A stretch of DNA of 64,000 bases, taken from the NCBI RefSeq assembly GCF_026151205.1, contig NC_087081.1, forward strand, positions 2,545,246 to 2,609,245, in the 5' to 3' direction. This DNA is from Bolinopsis microptera. Taxonomy: Eukaryota > Ctenophora > Tentaculata > Lobata > Bolinopsidae. The first letter of the stretch is position 1, and the number at the start of each line of letters is the position of its first letter. The position numbers and the translations under genes are program-made. Of this stretch, positions 42,501 through 54,500 are shown in pieces. The notes beneath the pieces were generated by a model that ran no database searches, was not told the origin of the DNA, and was given only the letters and a program-made list of their open reading frames with translations.

Positions 42501-45500
42501 GATACAGTGTTCCAAATCACGACAAGCCGGGACTACCCGACAAGGGGAAGAGCAGGAAAAGTAGAAGAAGTACCAACAGTGATAAAGAAGAGATTGATGA
42601 GCGTGGCCGGCCAATGGCTCGTGTCGAGCCTCTGGAACCTGCCGAGGGGAGTAGTGTGTTCACTGCAATGTTATATTGTTAGTTTGATAGATTGTTGATT
42701 GTTACATTGTAGCCGTTTGAGGAGTTTCTTTTGCATTATGTTGCAGGTATCCAGGGTAACCGAGGTCGAAAGACTTCGCAGACTGATCAGTGAGCGATCA
42801 GCGACTACAGTGAGCGACTACAGTAACAGAGAAGTGTAGACCCTCAAGCATTTACTACAGGCTCAACAATTTATAGGGTAGTAATTCCTCATTGGAGAGC
42901 CACTACTTGAAGGTTCCGTCCAATCTGGTCGAGTCTTTGTTAGTCTTTAGTAGGAGAATCTTTGTCATTATCTTTAAGGTCTTTGATGCTTCAAGAGATA
43001 ACTTACATCTTTTCAGGTCGAAGAAATTACGGGTGAGGTACTGGACATTATCCTTGCTTTCTAACCAGCTCTTCACTTAGCTTGTTAATACTAGCGCCGG
43101 CACGCGGCATGTCTACGAGGGTGTTTACAGTGGTGCCAAACAAATTTGAGTCCAAGTAGAAGTGGCCTTCACAGAAATTGACCTGTGAAGACTGAAGATG
43201 GAGAGACAGAATCTGAAGCGGTGTTCTCCCTCCCTCCAGGGGAGTGGTGACCTAGTTTTGTGGTACCTCAGATGTATTATTGAAAGGAGTCGAGTAGTTT
43301 GCTTGAGGTCGATGGTTCAGCAGGTCAGGGTTCTGTATACCCACAGGACCGCTGTTTGGAGTATAATGCTGATTACTTGCAGTGTTCTGGTACGGCTGGT
43401 GCACTGGATGGCTGGCTGTTGGTACTGCTGCAGGTGCGTTTGTAGTGGTGAAGCTTCTGTTATTGTAACCGTTATCGTAGCCAGGCTGGTAAGCTGGGCT
43501 TTGATAAGGTTCTTGAGGTCTAACATCTTCTTGGTCTCTGTTAGGTCCATTGTAGATGGGTCCTTGTTCCGAGAAATGACCAGGTCTGCTGTTGCCAGGT
43601 CTACCATATCTTGGCGATGTGAAGTTAGGTCGTCCTATCTGTCCATTCAATCCACTAGCGCTCCAACTTCCCTCGTCTCTCATCTTTTTACGACAATCTC
43701 TTTGAAAGTGGCCATAGTTTCCACAATAGTGACACTGGACGCTGTTGTTTCGTCTTTGGTTTTGGACCACCGAGTAGTTAGGACAACCATTAGCGTAGTG
43801 ACCATACTGATAGCACTTGTGGCACTGTACTTGGCCTCTTAAGTTGCCAGCATGAGGCTGTTGGTCATATCTGGGATCAGCTGGTTGGCCAGGATTGTGA
43901 GAAGACAGCTGATTTATGAACTGCTGGGGATGATAATTTGAGCCTTGTTCAATACCATAGACTTGGCTTTGCTGCACTGCTCTACTTTCTGTTCCAAGGC
44001 GGCTCTCGTATTGGCCGACGGTATATTGAGGCAGGCCCATTGGATAATGATTGTGAGGTCTGTTAGTTTGTTCTGCTTCGCCTATGGCTAGTGATTCATG
44101 CTTGTCGATGCTAACTTCATTTTTAAGAACAGCGACGTGGACATTATCTTCATCACGTAGCGAAGACCTGGCCCTATAAGCTCCGTCCAACTTGACGGCT
44201 TTTTCGAGAGCAGTTTTAAAATCTATCTCAGGTTCATTTATCAAAGAAACAGCAATTTCATCTCTGTTCAATCCTCCAGTCAGGGCATCTTTTAAAATGG
44301 AGTGCATAGCGTCTTGTTCATCAGCAGTGTAACCTAATTTAGCCAGGTCCATAAGTCTTTCTCCGAACTCCGACACTGTTTCATCCAGTTTTTGTTTAGC
44401 TTTTTTCAGTTCGTATCTTGCTTTGACCGATCCACTGGGGGAGGTCAAGGCTGTAATCGCCTCTCTACGAAATTCTGCCCAGTCGTCCTTCCTAACTAGG
44501 TCATTGGCAATCAAGGCATTTAGTGACTTTTGGTCGAGATAAGTCAGGAAAGTATTAATTGCCTCAGCACCTGCAAGGTTCATTATCCTTCGAAAAGGTT
44601 CAAAGCTATCGAAATACGAAGTAATGTGAGAAGTGGTCGGGTCAAACGAGTTAGGCCGGCGACTCCCAGCAACTCCAGCTCTGAAGTCAACTTTGGCTTG
44701 GTTAGTAGCTTGCACAGCAGCCTCCCTTTGTGCTTGCATAATAAGGTTCTCCACGGCAGCTTTCTTTTCAGTACTCAGCTCAAGTGCTTCAATGGAAGCC
44801 ATTTTCAATCGATGAAATTATTACCAACTTCGGGATCAGGAGTCTTTAGAACTTCATTGCCCGGGTTCTCCACCAATTGTGCGCTGTAGGGTTTTTTTGG
44901 ACAAGACTAAGGGGGACTAAGAGAAACGAGCACGTTATGAAACTGATTTAAACTATTGTAGCATATTTAACAGTAAGGAAAATGGGAGCTAGCTGTTGAA
45001 CTTCTTTGAAGTGACAAAACTCTCTCAAAATAATACGAGGCTGTGCTGATTAGAGCTGTTTGATTCAGCTTAAATAAACATGTCCAATTATCACGCTTAT
45101 TTCAGTAATCATTCCTCCGACATCAATCTCGGGCATCCGGTATTAACCTCGGGCTTTCCGGTACTAACCTCGGGCTTCCCGTCTCAACAATAATTCGATA
45201 TTCATGCATACAATATCATTGTCTTCGCGTCTGCGGCTATCAATCAACTTTCAAATCATCAAACAACTAGCTCCTAAATTCTGTTATCTTTAAAATTGAT
45301 CGTTATCAGAATTTATCTTTGGCCGTAATCAATCATAAATCATTTGTCAATCATTCGGTATCGTACTGTGTCATGCTGTTCAATAAATGATTCCGCTTAT
45401 TTGATCAAAGTTTGAATCACTCGAGATCTCTCAAAGAATTTAACACTACTTCAAGATTTAAGATTAAAGTGGATTTATCATTTTATTGTCCTAGATTCAA

Positions 45501-48500
45501 ATTCTTGTCCCAAAATCAGGAGATGGAATCAGGTACTTTAAAGAAATCAGTCTGGAATCAGTTGGCACAGCTCCATATCCAACTTTGCAACTTTCACGTG
45601 AATTCTACAAAAAACTAAAATTATTAAAGAAACTAAAGTTAAAAATCTAATTACGCATGCGAACTCGATCTCTACAAGGGTAACATTTAATTGACACTTC
45701 TTTGAGAACTTCTTAGTCTAATTCTATTAGGGGTACGGTGTTGGTAGCTGGTGCTCAATGTGTACTAACTACTAACTATAACTGTTGTTTCAGAGCACAG
45801 TTGTTGTTCAAGATAAGTCGAATTTCGTAGATCTTAGTGGTTGAACTTTTAAGGTCATGCATTTTTTTTTTCGGTTGAGAATAAGCAGGTTCAATATCAT
45901 TACTTAGTATCTATCACCGATCCACCATTTATTGTCTATAAATCTGGAGGAAACTCTCAATCCTTCACCGTCACAAGTGAGACTTCAAGGTCATTATAAC
46001 CTGGTAATCTGACTGAAATACAATAATTCTTATAGAGTTAGTTCGAACCATCTGGTCCCTCCCTCTATCCTTCAACCCATACTGTTAGAACCAAAGAGTA
46101 ATGTGAGTTAAATACAATAGAATTAGTAGGGCCAGGTAACATGAACTGTGGCTCTTTTGGAACCAGTGATGTGTTAAATTGGTGAAATACTGAAGGAGTG
46201 TTGTGATGATCGCTGAGTAGCATTTCTGATTTGAAACAAATTGAGTTTACATTCCTGTTTAAAGAACCGGATTAATTTTATATTTTTATTCTCAAGGCTC
46301 AAAGTAGTGTGTAGATCGATTCGTCAAACCTCTTAGTAGTTCTTGTGAAGCGTATGTATAAGTGAGACTAAGATTTCCGATTTCAAACAGGTGCCCTTTC
46401 GATGATCAGTAAAGTTAACACTATTATTGGTCAATAGCCAACACCGCTTGTCCCACTTTTGTTCTTTTAGATTATCTACAGAAAACCGCATCTTTAGTCT
46501 CTTGTAAGGCAAATCGTTAACCAGAAACTGGCATTTATCTTTTATGTAAGGGTTTGTTAAATTAATTTTACAGGATTCCAGGGCTGGATAAATTGTTGAA
46601 AAGGTGTCGAAAGGCATTTGATTTGAGGGTTGACGCCTGACGGTAGAGTCTGCACTTAGTACGTTCTTAATACAGGTTTTATTGCATCACTATCAGTGAA
46701 AGTAAACGTAAAGAAAACTGCCAGATCCTTGCCCTGCTCCAATGCTTAAAAATGAACATATCAACCCTCAGCAATTACTCAACACCAGGGTCCAGGCCAC
46801 GTCAATATAAACATGATTAGTCGTTCTTCAATTTGTGCCGATGAAATTAATCTGAAGTTATCAGAATATGAGATGAGTGACTGTGACTGTGTCAGAATGA
46901 AAGTTAGCCTATTGAAAACGGAGAGCACTATTAAACCAGAAAATGAAACCATTTATAGACTCCACATAAACAAGCTGTTTAATTGTTTTCTTACGAATAC
47001 AGCACGCCTTCATCAAGGGGGGCCGTTTAAGAGCGCATTTTTAGATACCATCGCAACCATTCTTAGCAAAAAACAGCCCCTCCTCCATCGTGGGTACAAG
47101 TACAATAGCATAATGTTATCTGCAGCCCTACTTAAGTCCGACATTCTCACATTCCGACAGATTTCTAATTATCTGAAATGTCTGGGATTGCTCCTGGGCA
47201 GTTTGGAGGTTGGGGCGTGGAGACAGTCTCCACGCCCCATCTTCACAGCTCCACTGTTATTATCTACCAACGGGAACTTATCTGGAGTCATGATCGGAAT
47301 TTCAATAGTGTCACGTTGAAATTATCAAACTCTTATCTTTTATGTGGTGTGAAGATTAACATTATTAAGATATCACTCGCTAGAACATTAGATAGGCATG
47401 TTCTTGTTATGGCCAGCTAGAACGGACGGAATATGTTGGCTTTGAACGATTGTTCGTTTTGCACTCCTCATTTCTGTAGATCGCACTCTCTTGAAATAGC
47501 ACCAGTTGTTGATTAGAGGTGAATACCATTCTTCCTCCACCTATTAACCCGGATAATTGTGGCTTAAGAATGCTAGAGCTAGAGATGATAAAGCAGCTGA
47601 TAAGCCCACGAAAGTTAAGGCCGAAATCAGAGAAGATCAAGAAAATGTACAGCCTTTGTCACATGACAGTCACGTGCCAAAATCCCAAAGTTCGAACAAG
47701 ATACGGCCGTAACTGCAATATAATTGACAGTGGTTATCAAATATAAGCACCCTAGGACCCACGTGCCAACATATCCAGTCACGATGCCTAGCACTAAGCT
47801 ATTCCAGCACCTGTCCAAAATTATTAATAATTCGGCCAGAATTACTCATTTCAGGGTGAGTGTTGTAGTGCTGTATATTCCAGCACTTGTATCACATCTG
47901 GGTATTTAACTTAGGGAGGTCTACCTTACAACTGTACTTTGCCCGTTTCTTGGCAAAAGGTGGACTCCAGTGACCAGTTTGACCCCGAAAGTCGTCTCGG
48001 ATGTCTTGAGTCGCTTGTGATTTTCTAATTTCATGTGAGGCACCCTACAATTAAACATGGTTAAGAATCCCCTGGATGGCATGCATAATGTTAAAGGCCA
48101 GGATGGGTTTATCTTTAAAACATTGTTGCGGTATCACCACACATTATCCGGCGCACCAGAATGTTATGTACCAAATACCACGCGTTCCCCCTTGGCATGT
48201 CAACAACAGGGAATGCTAATATCCCCTTATGTCAAATAACAGGATGTCATTTAGTAAATTATCCTTTAGTAATGGGGCATATTTATGCCAACTATCGCTG
48301 GAATTCGTTGCAATCCTTGTTGTTTTCCGTTTGTTGCAGGCTTCAGTCCACTATAGACACATTGCTTGGGAAAAAGGAAACTGTTATTGTAATTTTATGA
48401 GTGCTTTTAGGACCATTTAAGGTCGTCAAAACTACACTTTGATTTTTTGCTGAAGTCGTAACGCTCGCCCTTTATTATCTCTAGGCTAAAACCGGATATA

Positions 48501-51500
48501 GTTCATTCCATAATCACGTGACCTTAGACCCAATCAACTGGGTTCTGGCCTGGTCTGCTCCCTGTTACCCGATCTTGAGGTGACGTACGACACCTCCATG
48601 ACCCAATCAATGTCTGGAAGCTGCAAATTTTCACATGCCAAATTCACAAGATTCTTAAGGAGTTGTGCGACATGACGATACATAGAGGCCGCAGAATTAT
48701 GAGGACTACCAGATCCTGGTGGAACCTAAGCGATCAATGATATTACAACAGGCTCTAACGGACCCACAATGTTACTGACACACCGTATCTCTACTAACAA
48801 TATCTAGTTAGATATTGTTAGTAGAGATCAGTAACATTGTGAGTCAGTTGTTAACAACACCACGTGACGTGACGAGGTGTATGAGAACGTTTTGTGAGTA
48901 TCTGGAAGAGTATAATGGGGTGATCACAAACCGTGAAATCATTCCATTCTTAACCGGTACCCCTGGCTTCTTGAGTTTCACTTTCCAGCGAGCGAATATG
49001 AACTGTCACCCCAATTCAACAAACGGTTTGTTCCCTATTTATCGCACGCGACACAGCATTTGATTACTTAGCTGCATTCCTGCAGATTAATCGCACTTTT
49101 GATAAGCTCAAGACAATCCAACCAACTCCACAGCTAAAATTTTATTCCATCCAGTGAACCTATTTCATGATGTTCGAGCTAAATTTGTGAGTTTGGAGTT
49201 AACCTCATTATAGTACAGCTAATGCTGCCGACAGTGTCGACAAGATAAGTACGCGTTTTTTCCTGATCAATCACACCGATCATTTCGAGTCCAGAAATGA
49301 ACCTCTTCATTCCTTCCATACTATATTTAACTCTAAAGAAGTAATGCTTTACATTAGAAGAAAGGCCATCAGTAATTAACCTTACAGAAATAAAGAATAT
49401 AATGAGCCCCAGTGATGACTATTGACTAACGATCAGCTATTTATTTTTTCAATTGTACTTGTAGGCTAATGATGCTAGACTATAATATGAATTAAGATCG
49501 AAAAGGTTTCTTTATTTAATTTCTGTTAAGAAGAATTTGTTGTCATGACGTACTAATTATTATCTGCGTCTAAAATAATCTCTCTCAATATATTTTATAG
49601 TCTAACCAACTTTTCTGTGTGTCCTGTATGTAGGAATTTTATTTTACTCGACATTATCTGCTCGATATAATTAACTATGTCTAAAAATATAGTAATTATG
49701 TATATTGTAACGCTCCAGTCAGATAAGTAACAACTATGTTGCAGCTTTTTTGTTTAATACTGTTACTTACCTTGCAAGATTTTTAACTCTTAGTCGAAAT
49801 GTTATTATCACCCGCACTGTAGATTATTGCGGGACTAAAGAATATGTACCTCTTATTTTATTATAAGTTTGAAAGCCCGTACTTACTTGTTCATAATCTA
49901 CTACCTGTTTATAATCTACTACTTGTTCATAATCTACTACTGGTTCATAATCTACTACTTGTTTATAATCCACTACTTGTTCATAGTCTACTACTTGTTT
50001 ATAATGATTCTGCCGCACTGACCAACTGAGAGTAGTAAGCTCAGCTCCTTTAATAATTATAAAATAAACATACGTATTCAGGAATATTTTCAGCCTCTCT
50101 AACATGGTAACATTACATCATACAGTCCTATAACTACAAGGTACTTACTTATACTCACTGCATATATTACGTGACACAATTGTAATAGCCCCTAGCCAGC
50201 TGCCAGTAGTAACAACTTGCTAACTGTACTGGTTATATTGTGATTTGTGTGACGTTATTATGTCACGTGTGACGTTATCGTGTGACGTGTGACATACCTT
50301 GTGACACTCTCCGTGACCCTTTAAGCGGTGGTTATAAAGCAATAACATGATCGTTAGGCAGTTGAGATCGTCTATTTTGGATTTTGTTGCCCCTGATAAG
50401 CATAATTATGGGCCCATGGCCTCATATTATATAATAGCTCGTCCCTTGTTGATTGTGGTCTTTAGTCCCAATTGATTATCATCATTGCGTATATTAATCA
50501 GAAAGAATGGCCTCACATTTATGGCCATTGCCTTGAATGGCAGTATGAGCAGCTCGTCTGGTTTGTGTATTAATGTACTAAGAAGCCTGTATCACAGAGA
50601 ACCTTAATACATTAAAAAATAAACCAGACGGGCTCAGCAATTGTGTTCATTTGACAGGTTTTACTGTACAGATTGTATTGAAGTTGCTACGGTAATTACA
50701 TTGAACCAGGTTGACAATAAAATTACCAGGTGCCCATAAGACATGTGGAGACATGGGACCTAAGGCCTGTAGACAGGGACTAGGATAACGCAAGATGGTG
50801 CAACATTTAACTCGTCTGTAAGACTGGGGCCGTACTTTTAATTGCAAGCTTCCACAACAGTACAATCGTATTTAAGCAGCTTCAGTCTAGGCCTGAAGCT
50901 TGAGAATAAGTTTACCTTTCGTGTCACTTGATGGGAACATAGTGATACCACTGTGCTGGGTTAACTAAAGATTTCCCGTAGATTAATATTATTGACCAAC
51001 AATCTTTAGGGGCACATTGCTTAGTGTTGATTGCTCTTAGTCGTATAACAAATTACCATAAATTATAATATTACACTATCACCTTAATAACACCAGAATG
51101 TGTGTGTGTGTGTGTGTCTGTCTGTCTGTCTGTCCGTGTGTAATTTCCGGTCGGTTATACAAAAAAAACGGTAAGAGTTACGGGACTGATTTTTTCGGTA
51201 TAGTGTCGACAAAACTCTGATGAAGCCCATAGGAAATTTTTTTTAAAATCGGCCGATGGTAAGTGGTTTAATTGATGGTTTTGTACCACAAATGTTACAT
51301 AAAATTGCGTGAGCAGAACGGCAAGAGTTACGGGGCTTGCTCTCTCTCATTACTGTGTAATATGTTATAGCTGCATTTAAGTAGCGTCATAATTGGATTA
51401 GCCTGGAAGATTCGCTGTAATGTTATACCTTAAGCTTATTAGGGGAGGGGGGACTGTTAGTGTTTGGGGTCTGTTTGGACTGCAGAGAGAGAGAGAGAGA

Positions 51501-54500
51501 GAGAGTTCATACGACAATGTTATGCGTGTTTTCAAATATAATATGCGGGTGTGGTGCGGAGTTAACAAGGGTTAATTTCTATAACGATTTAAATAAAAAT
51601 AGAAAGCGGTTCAAGACGGGAGTGATGAGGTGTAATACTCGGTGTTCAGACCTTATGATCATGGAGTGTGGTGCCTCATGGCTAATAATGACTTAATTAT
51701 CCACAAGAAATAACTGATTATGAGATTATTGTTTAAGAAACTATTGGGTCACCTAATGCGGGTTTTGACTCAGCGGGTAATTACTCCTACCCTTTTTAAC
51801 TGCGGCAGTGAAATCCCGGCCGTAGGCCGGGTTACACTAGTCACCTTAATAACACCAGAATGTGTGTGTGTGTGTGTGTGTGTGTCTGTCTGTCTGTCTG
51901 TCCGTGTGTAATTTCCGGTCGGTTATACAAAAAAAACGGTAAGAGTTACGGGACTGATTTTTTCGGTATAGTGTCGACAAAACTCTGATGAAGCCCATAG
52001 GAAATTTTTTTTAAAATCGGCCGGTGGTAAGTGGTTTTATTGATGGTTTTGTACCACAAATGTTACATAAAGTTGCTTGAGCAGAACGGCAAGAGTTACG
52101 GGGCCTGCTCTCTCTTTCTCTCGCTCTCTCTCATTACTGTGTAATATGTTATCTGCTGCATTTAAGTAGCGTCATAATTGGATTAGCCCGGAAGATTTGC
52201 TGTAATGTTATATAATACCTTAAGCTTATTAGGGGAGGGAGTACTGTTAGTGTTTGGGGTCTGTTTGGACTGCAGAGAGAGAGAGAGAGAGAGAGTTCAT
52301 ACGACAATGTTATGCGTGTTTTCAAATATAATATGCGGGTGTGGTGCGGAGTTAACAAGGGTTAATTTCTATAACGATTTAAATAAAAATAGAAAGCGGT
52401 TCAGGACGGGAGTGATGAGGTGTAATACTCGGTGTTCAGACCTTATGATCATGGAATGTGGTGCCTAATAATGATTAAATTATCCACAAGAAATAACTGA
52501 TTATGAGATTATTGTTTAAGAAACTATTGGGTCACCTAATGCGGGTTTTGACTCAGCGGGTAATTACTCCTACCCTTTTTAACTGCGGCAGTGAAATCCC
52601 GGCCGTAGGCCGGGTTACACTAGTTATTATTATAACATCAAAACATTAGCTCTACTAGCAAGCAAGCCATATTCAGGCTGCAGTGTTGCAAGTAAAGTCT
52701 ACCTTAACTCTTATTTATAGCCCTCCTTTCTATTTAAAGTTTAGTTTCACTCTGATGGAGAGCACCTGTTCTCTACGGAGCCAAGTTCAGTTTAATCTGA
52801 AGCCTCTTGCTCCTTTCTTCTCAAAGGATATATGTTTACAAAGTTAATTTCGGTTGTAACCATGATACAGTTAATAATGAGGGCGGTAATTAGAATTACA
52901 AAGGAGTTAGAGCTCCAAAATAAGATCAAGTTTTGAGCCCTACAGATAGAATTAGTTTGCAAATTATCAATTGATATCAGGTTCCCGGCCCAGTTCTCTT
53001 ATTTTCTCTCTTCAAAGGGAATTAATATGTCCTGATGCTTCAATGTTATTTCCACAGCTGCCACAATGTTCTTAATTCTTTGAATTAAAAAGTCGAGTTC
53101 TTGTACATTGGATACTTCTCGTCCTTTCTCTCATGAGATAGTATCTACTTAACATCTGCACATTCTAGACGGGGAAGCTTTCTTTATTTCTATTATCAGG
53201 TTATTGTTGATACTGTATATATAATGATATTCCAAACTCAACATTAGCCACTAATAGACCTGTTATAAGGTAGCTCTTCAAATATGAAATAGACATGAAG
53301 GATTAAACAAAAGATGGCTGAGGGCCAACAAGACCGTTTTGTCTGAGAAACAAGGTTCACGTGGCAGCGCGTGGCACTGAACTCGCCAGAGAGCCAGAAC
53401 ATTTGCCTCAAAAGTACCTCATGCCCCTATTAGATGCATTACCCCAGACCTTAGTTCAAGTTCCTGTATCTCTATCCAGCACTCAGACTCATTCGTGCTT
53501 TGTACAAATTGTGTAATTTGTTCCCTCTTTTTTCTGCAAGGATGCGGGAACGTGGTCCTTGCATCCTTTTATTTTGTAACTTAGTGACGACACTTAAAAT
53601 TTGCTATTACCATAATAAAACGGGGATAACATTTTGTTACGTTCATAGTATCTCAAATTTTGTCAGAGATATTAAGAGTACATACCTTAGATACAATTGT
53701 GTGCGTTTACTTGAAACTGATCTCAGCTCAATGCACTACTTCAGTATCACTATGTCACTTTTTTATCTCCTGTTTGCCAAAACAGGTGCTGGTCATCATA
53801 ACGAGTAAGGACATGAAACTTGCACCACTTGTTGGCTGATAGTTGATACCTAGTCTATCATGTCTGAGTATTGTAATCAATTCTTTAGTCTGACATTTAT
53901 GACAAATATCATATTATGTAATATTTTATGCGGGGATTTGACGAATTTTCTAACTCAACTAAATATGCTGCTGTCTTCTCTCTAAGTCTCTAATCTGATT
54001 TTAGTCTGCTCTTTAAAATTTCGGGCTGCCAAGTAGAAAAAGCTGCAAAATACCCTTTGAAATTTCTAGCGACCGCAAATAATGTCAGCAGAAGAATACA
54101 TGATGCCTGGAGACGGTAGACAAGAGGTCCCTGTGCAGATTGAGAAGTTTGTCCAGCAACGAGGATTCCTCATTGCCTTTGCAGTCATTGATTTCGTTCT
54201 GGGAGTCGGGAGCGGATTTTTGAATGGTAAGAACCTTGAAAATATTTAATTTTGATGATGAGTCTCAGCAGCAAATCAGTAATCACCCGGTGATCTTGTA
54301 CAATATCTTATGAACTCAAAGTAAACCATACATTTTTTCAACACAATATCTTGAGAAAATGATTTCCTAAGTAACAATTACACCTCTCCCAGGTGTCTCT
54401 GTACTGTACTACAAACAAAAGCTGGGACCTACAGACAACATCAACCACCTCCTCTACTTCACCCTCTCCCTCTTCGGTGTCCTGATCTCCTGTGGAGCCT

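Larger units (their letters stand above)
41435..45676 (-). mobile_element. Young gag-only LTR retrotransposon, 4.24 kb
   Basis: Two 799-bp LTRs (41435-42233 and 44878-45676) begin and end TG..CA and are flanked by AGGG (41431-41434, 45677-45680). I saw one difference between the LTRs: A at 42144 versus G at 45587. Transcription is on the minus strand, so the right LTR is the 5' LTR. Right after it is a primer-binding-site-like TGGTGGAGAAC. A purine-rich CGGGGAAG lies before the 3' LTR. The interior (2644 bp) holds gag and a short protease-like remnant but no RT, RNase H or integrase. It therefore depends on enzymes from another element. It lies within a HYOU1 intron in the same direction as HYOU1. 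Confidence 0.95.
45677..49862. other. HYOU1 intron, middle; mostly non-coding
   Basis: No recognised gene. A 168-codon plus frame at 46813-47319 starts with ATG and looks moderately protein-like at its start, but I recognise no domain and it runs through the palindrome at 47211-47239. Another hairpin lies at 48787-48828. The other short frames (47519-49063) look random. Confidence 0.45.

Noticed and set aside
43198-43842. 214-codon plus-strand frame
   Set aside because: It is antisense to the gag C-terminus; zinc knuckles prove the minus strand is coding.
46813-47319. 168-codon plus-strand ORF with ATG
   Set aside because: No recognisable domain, and it crosses a perfect palindrome; not strong enough to call a gene.
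49824-50105. VVDYEQ-repeat protein frame
   Set aside because: An 18-bp tandem repeat (multiple of three) keeps frames open on both strands; no start or domain.
51460-51696. Frame conserved between the two Helitron copies
   Set aside because: Conservation is explained by recent duplication of the element; no domain or convincing start.
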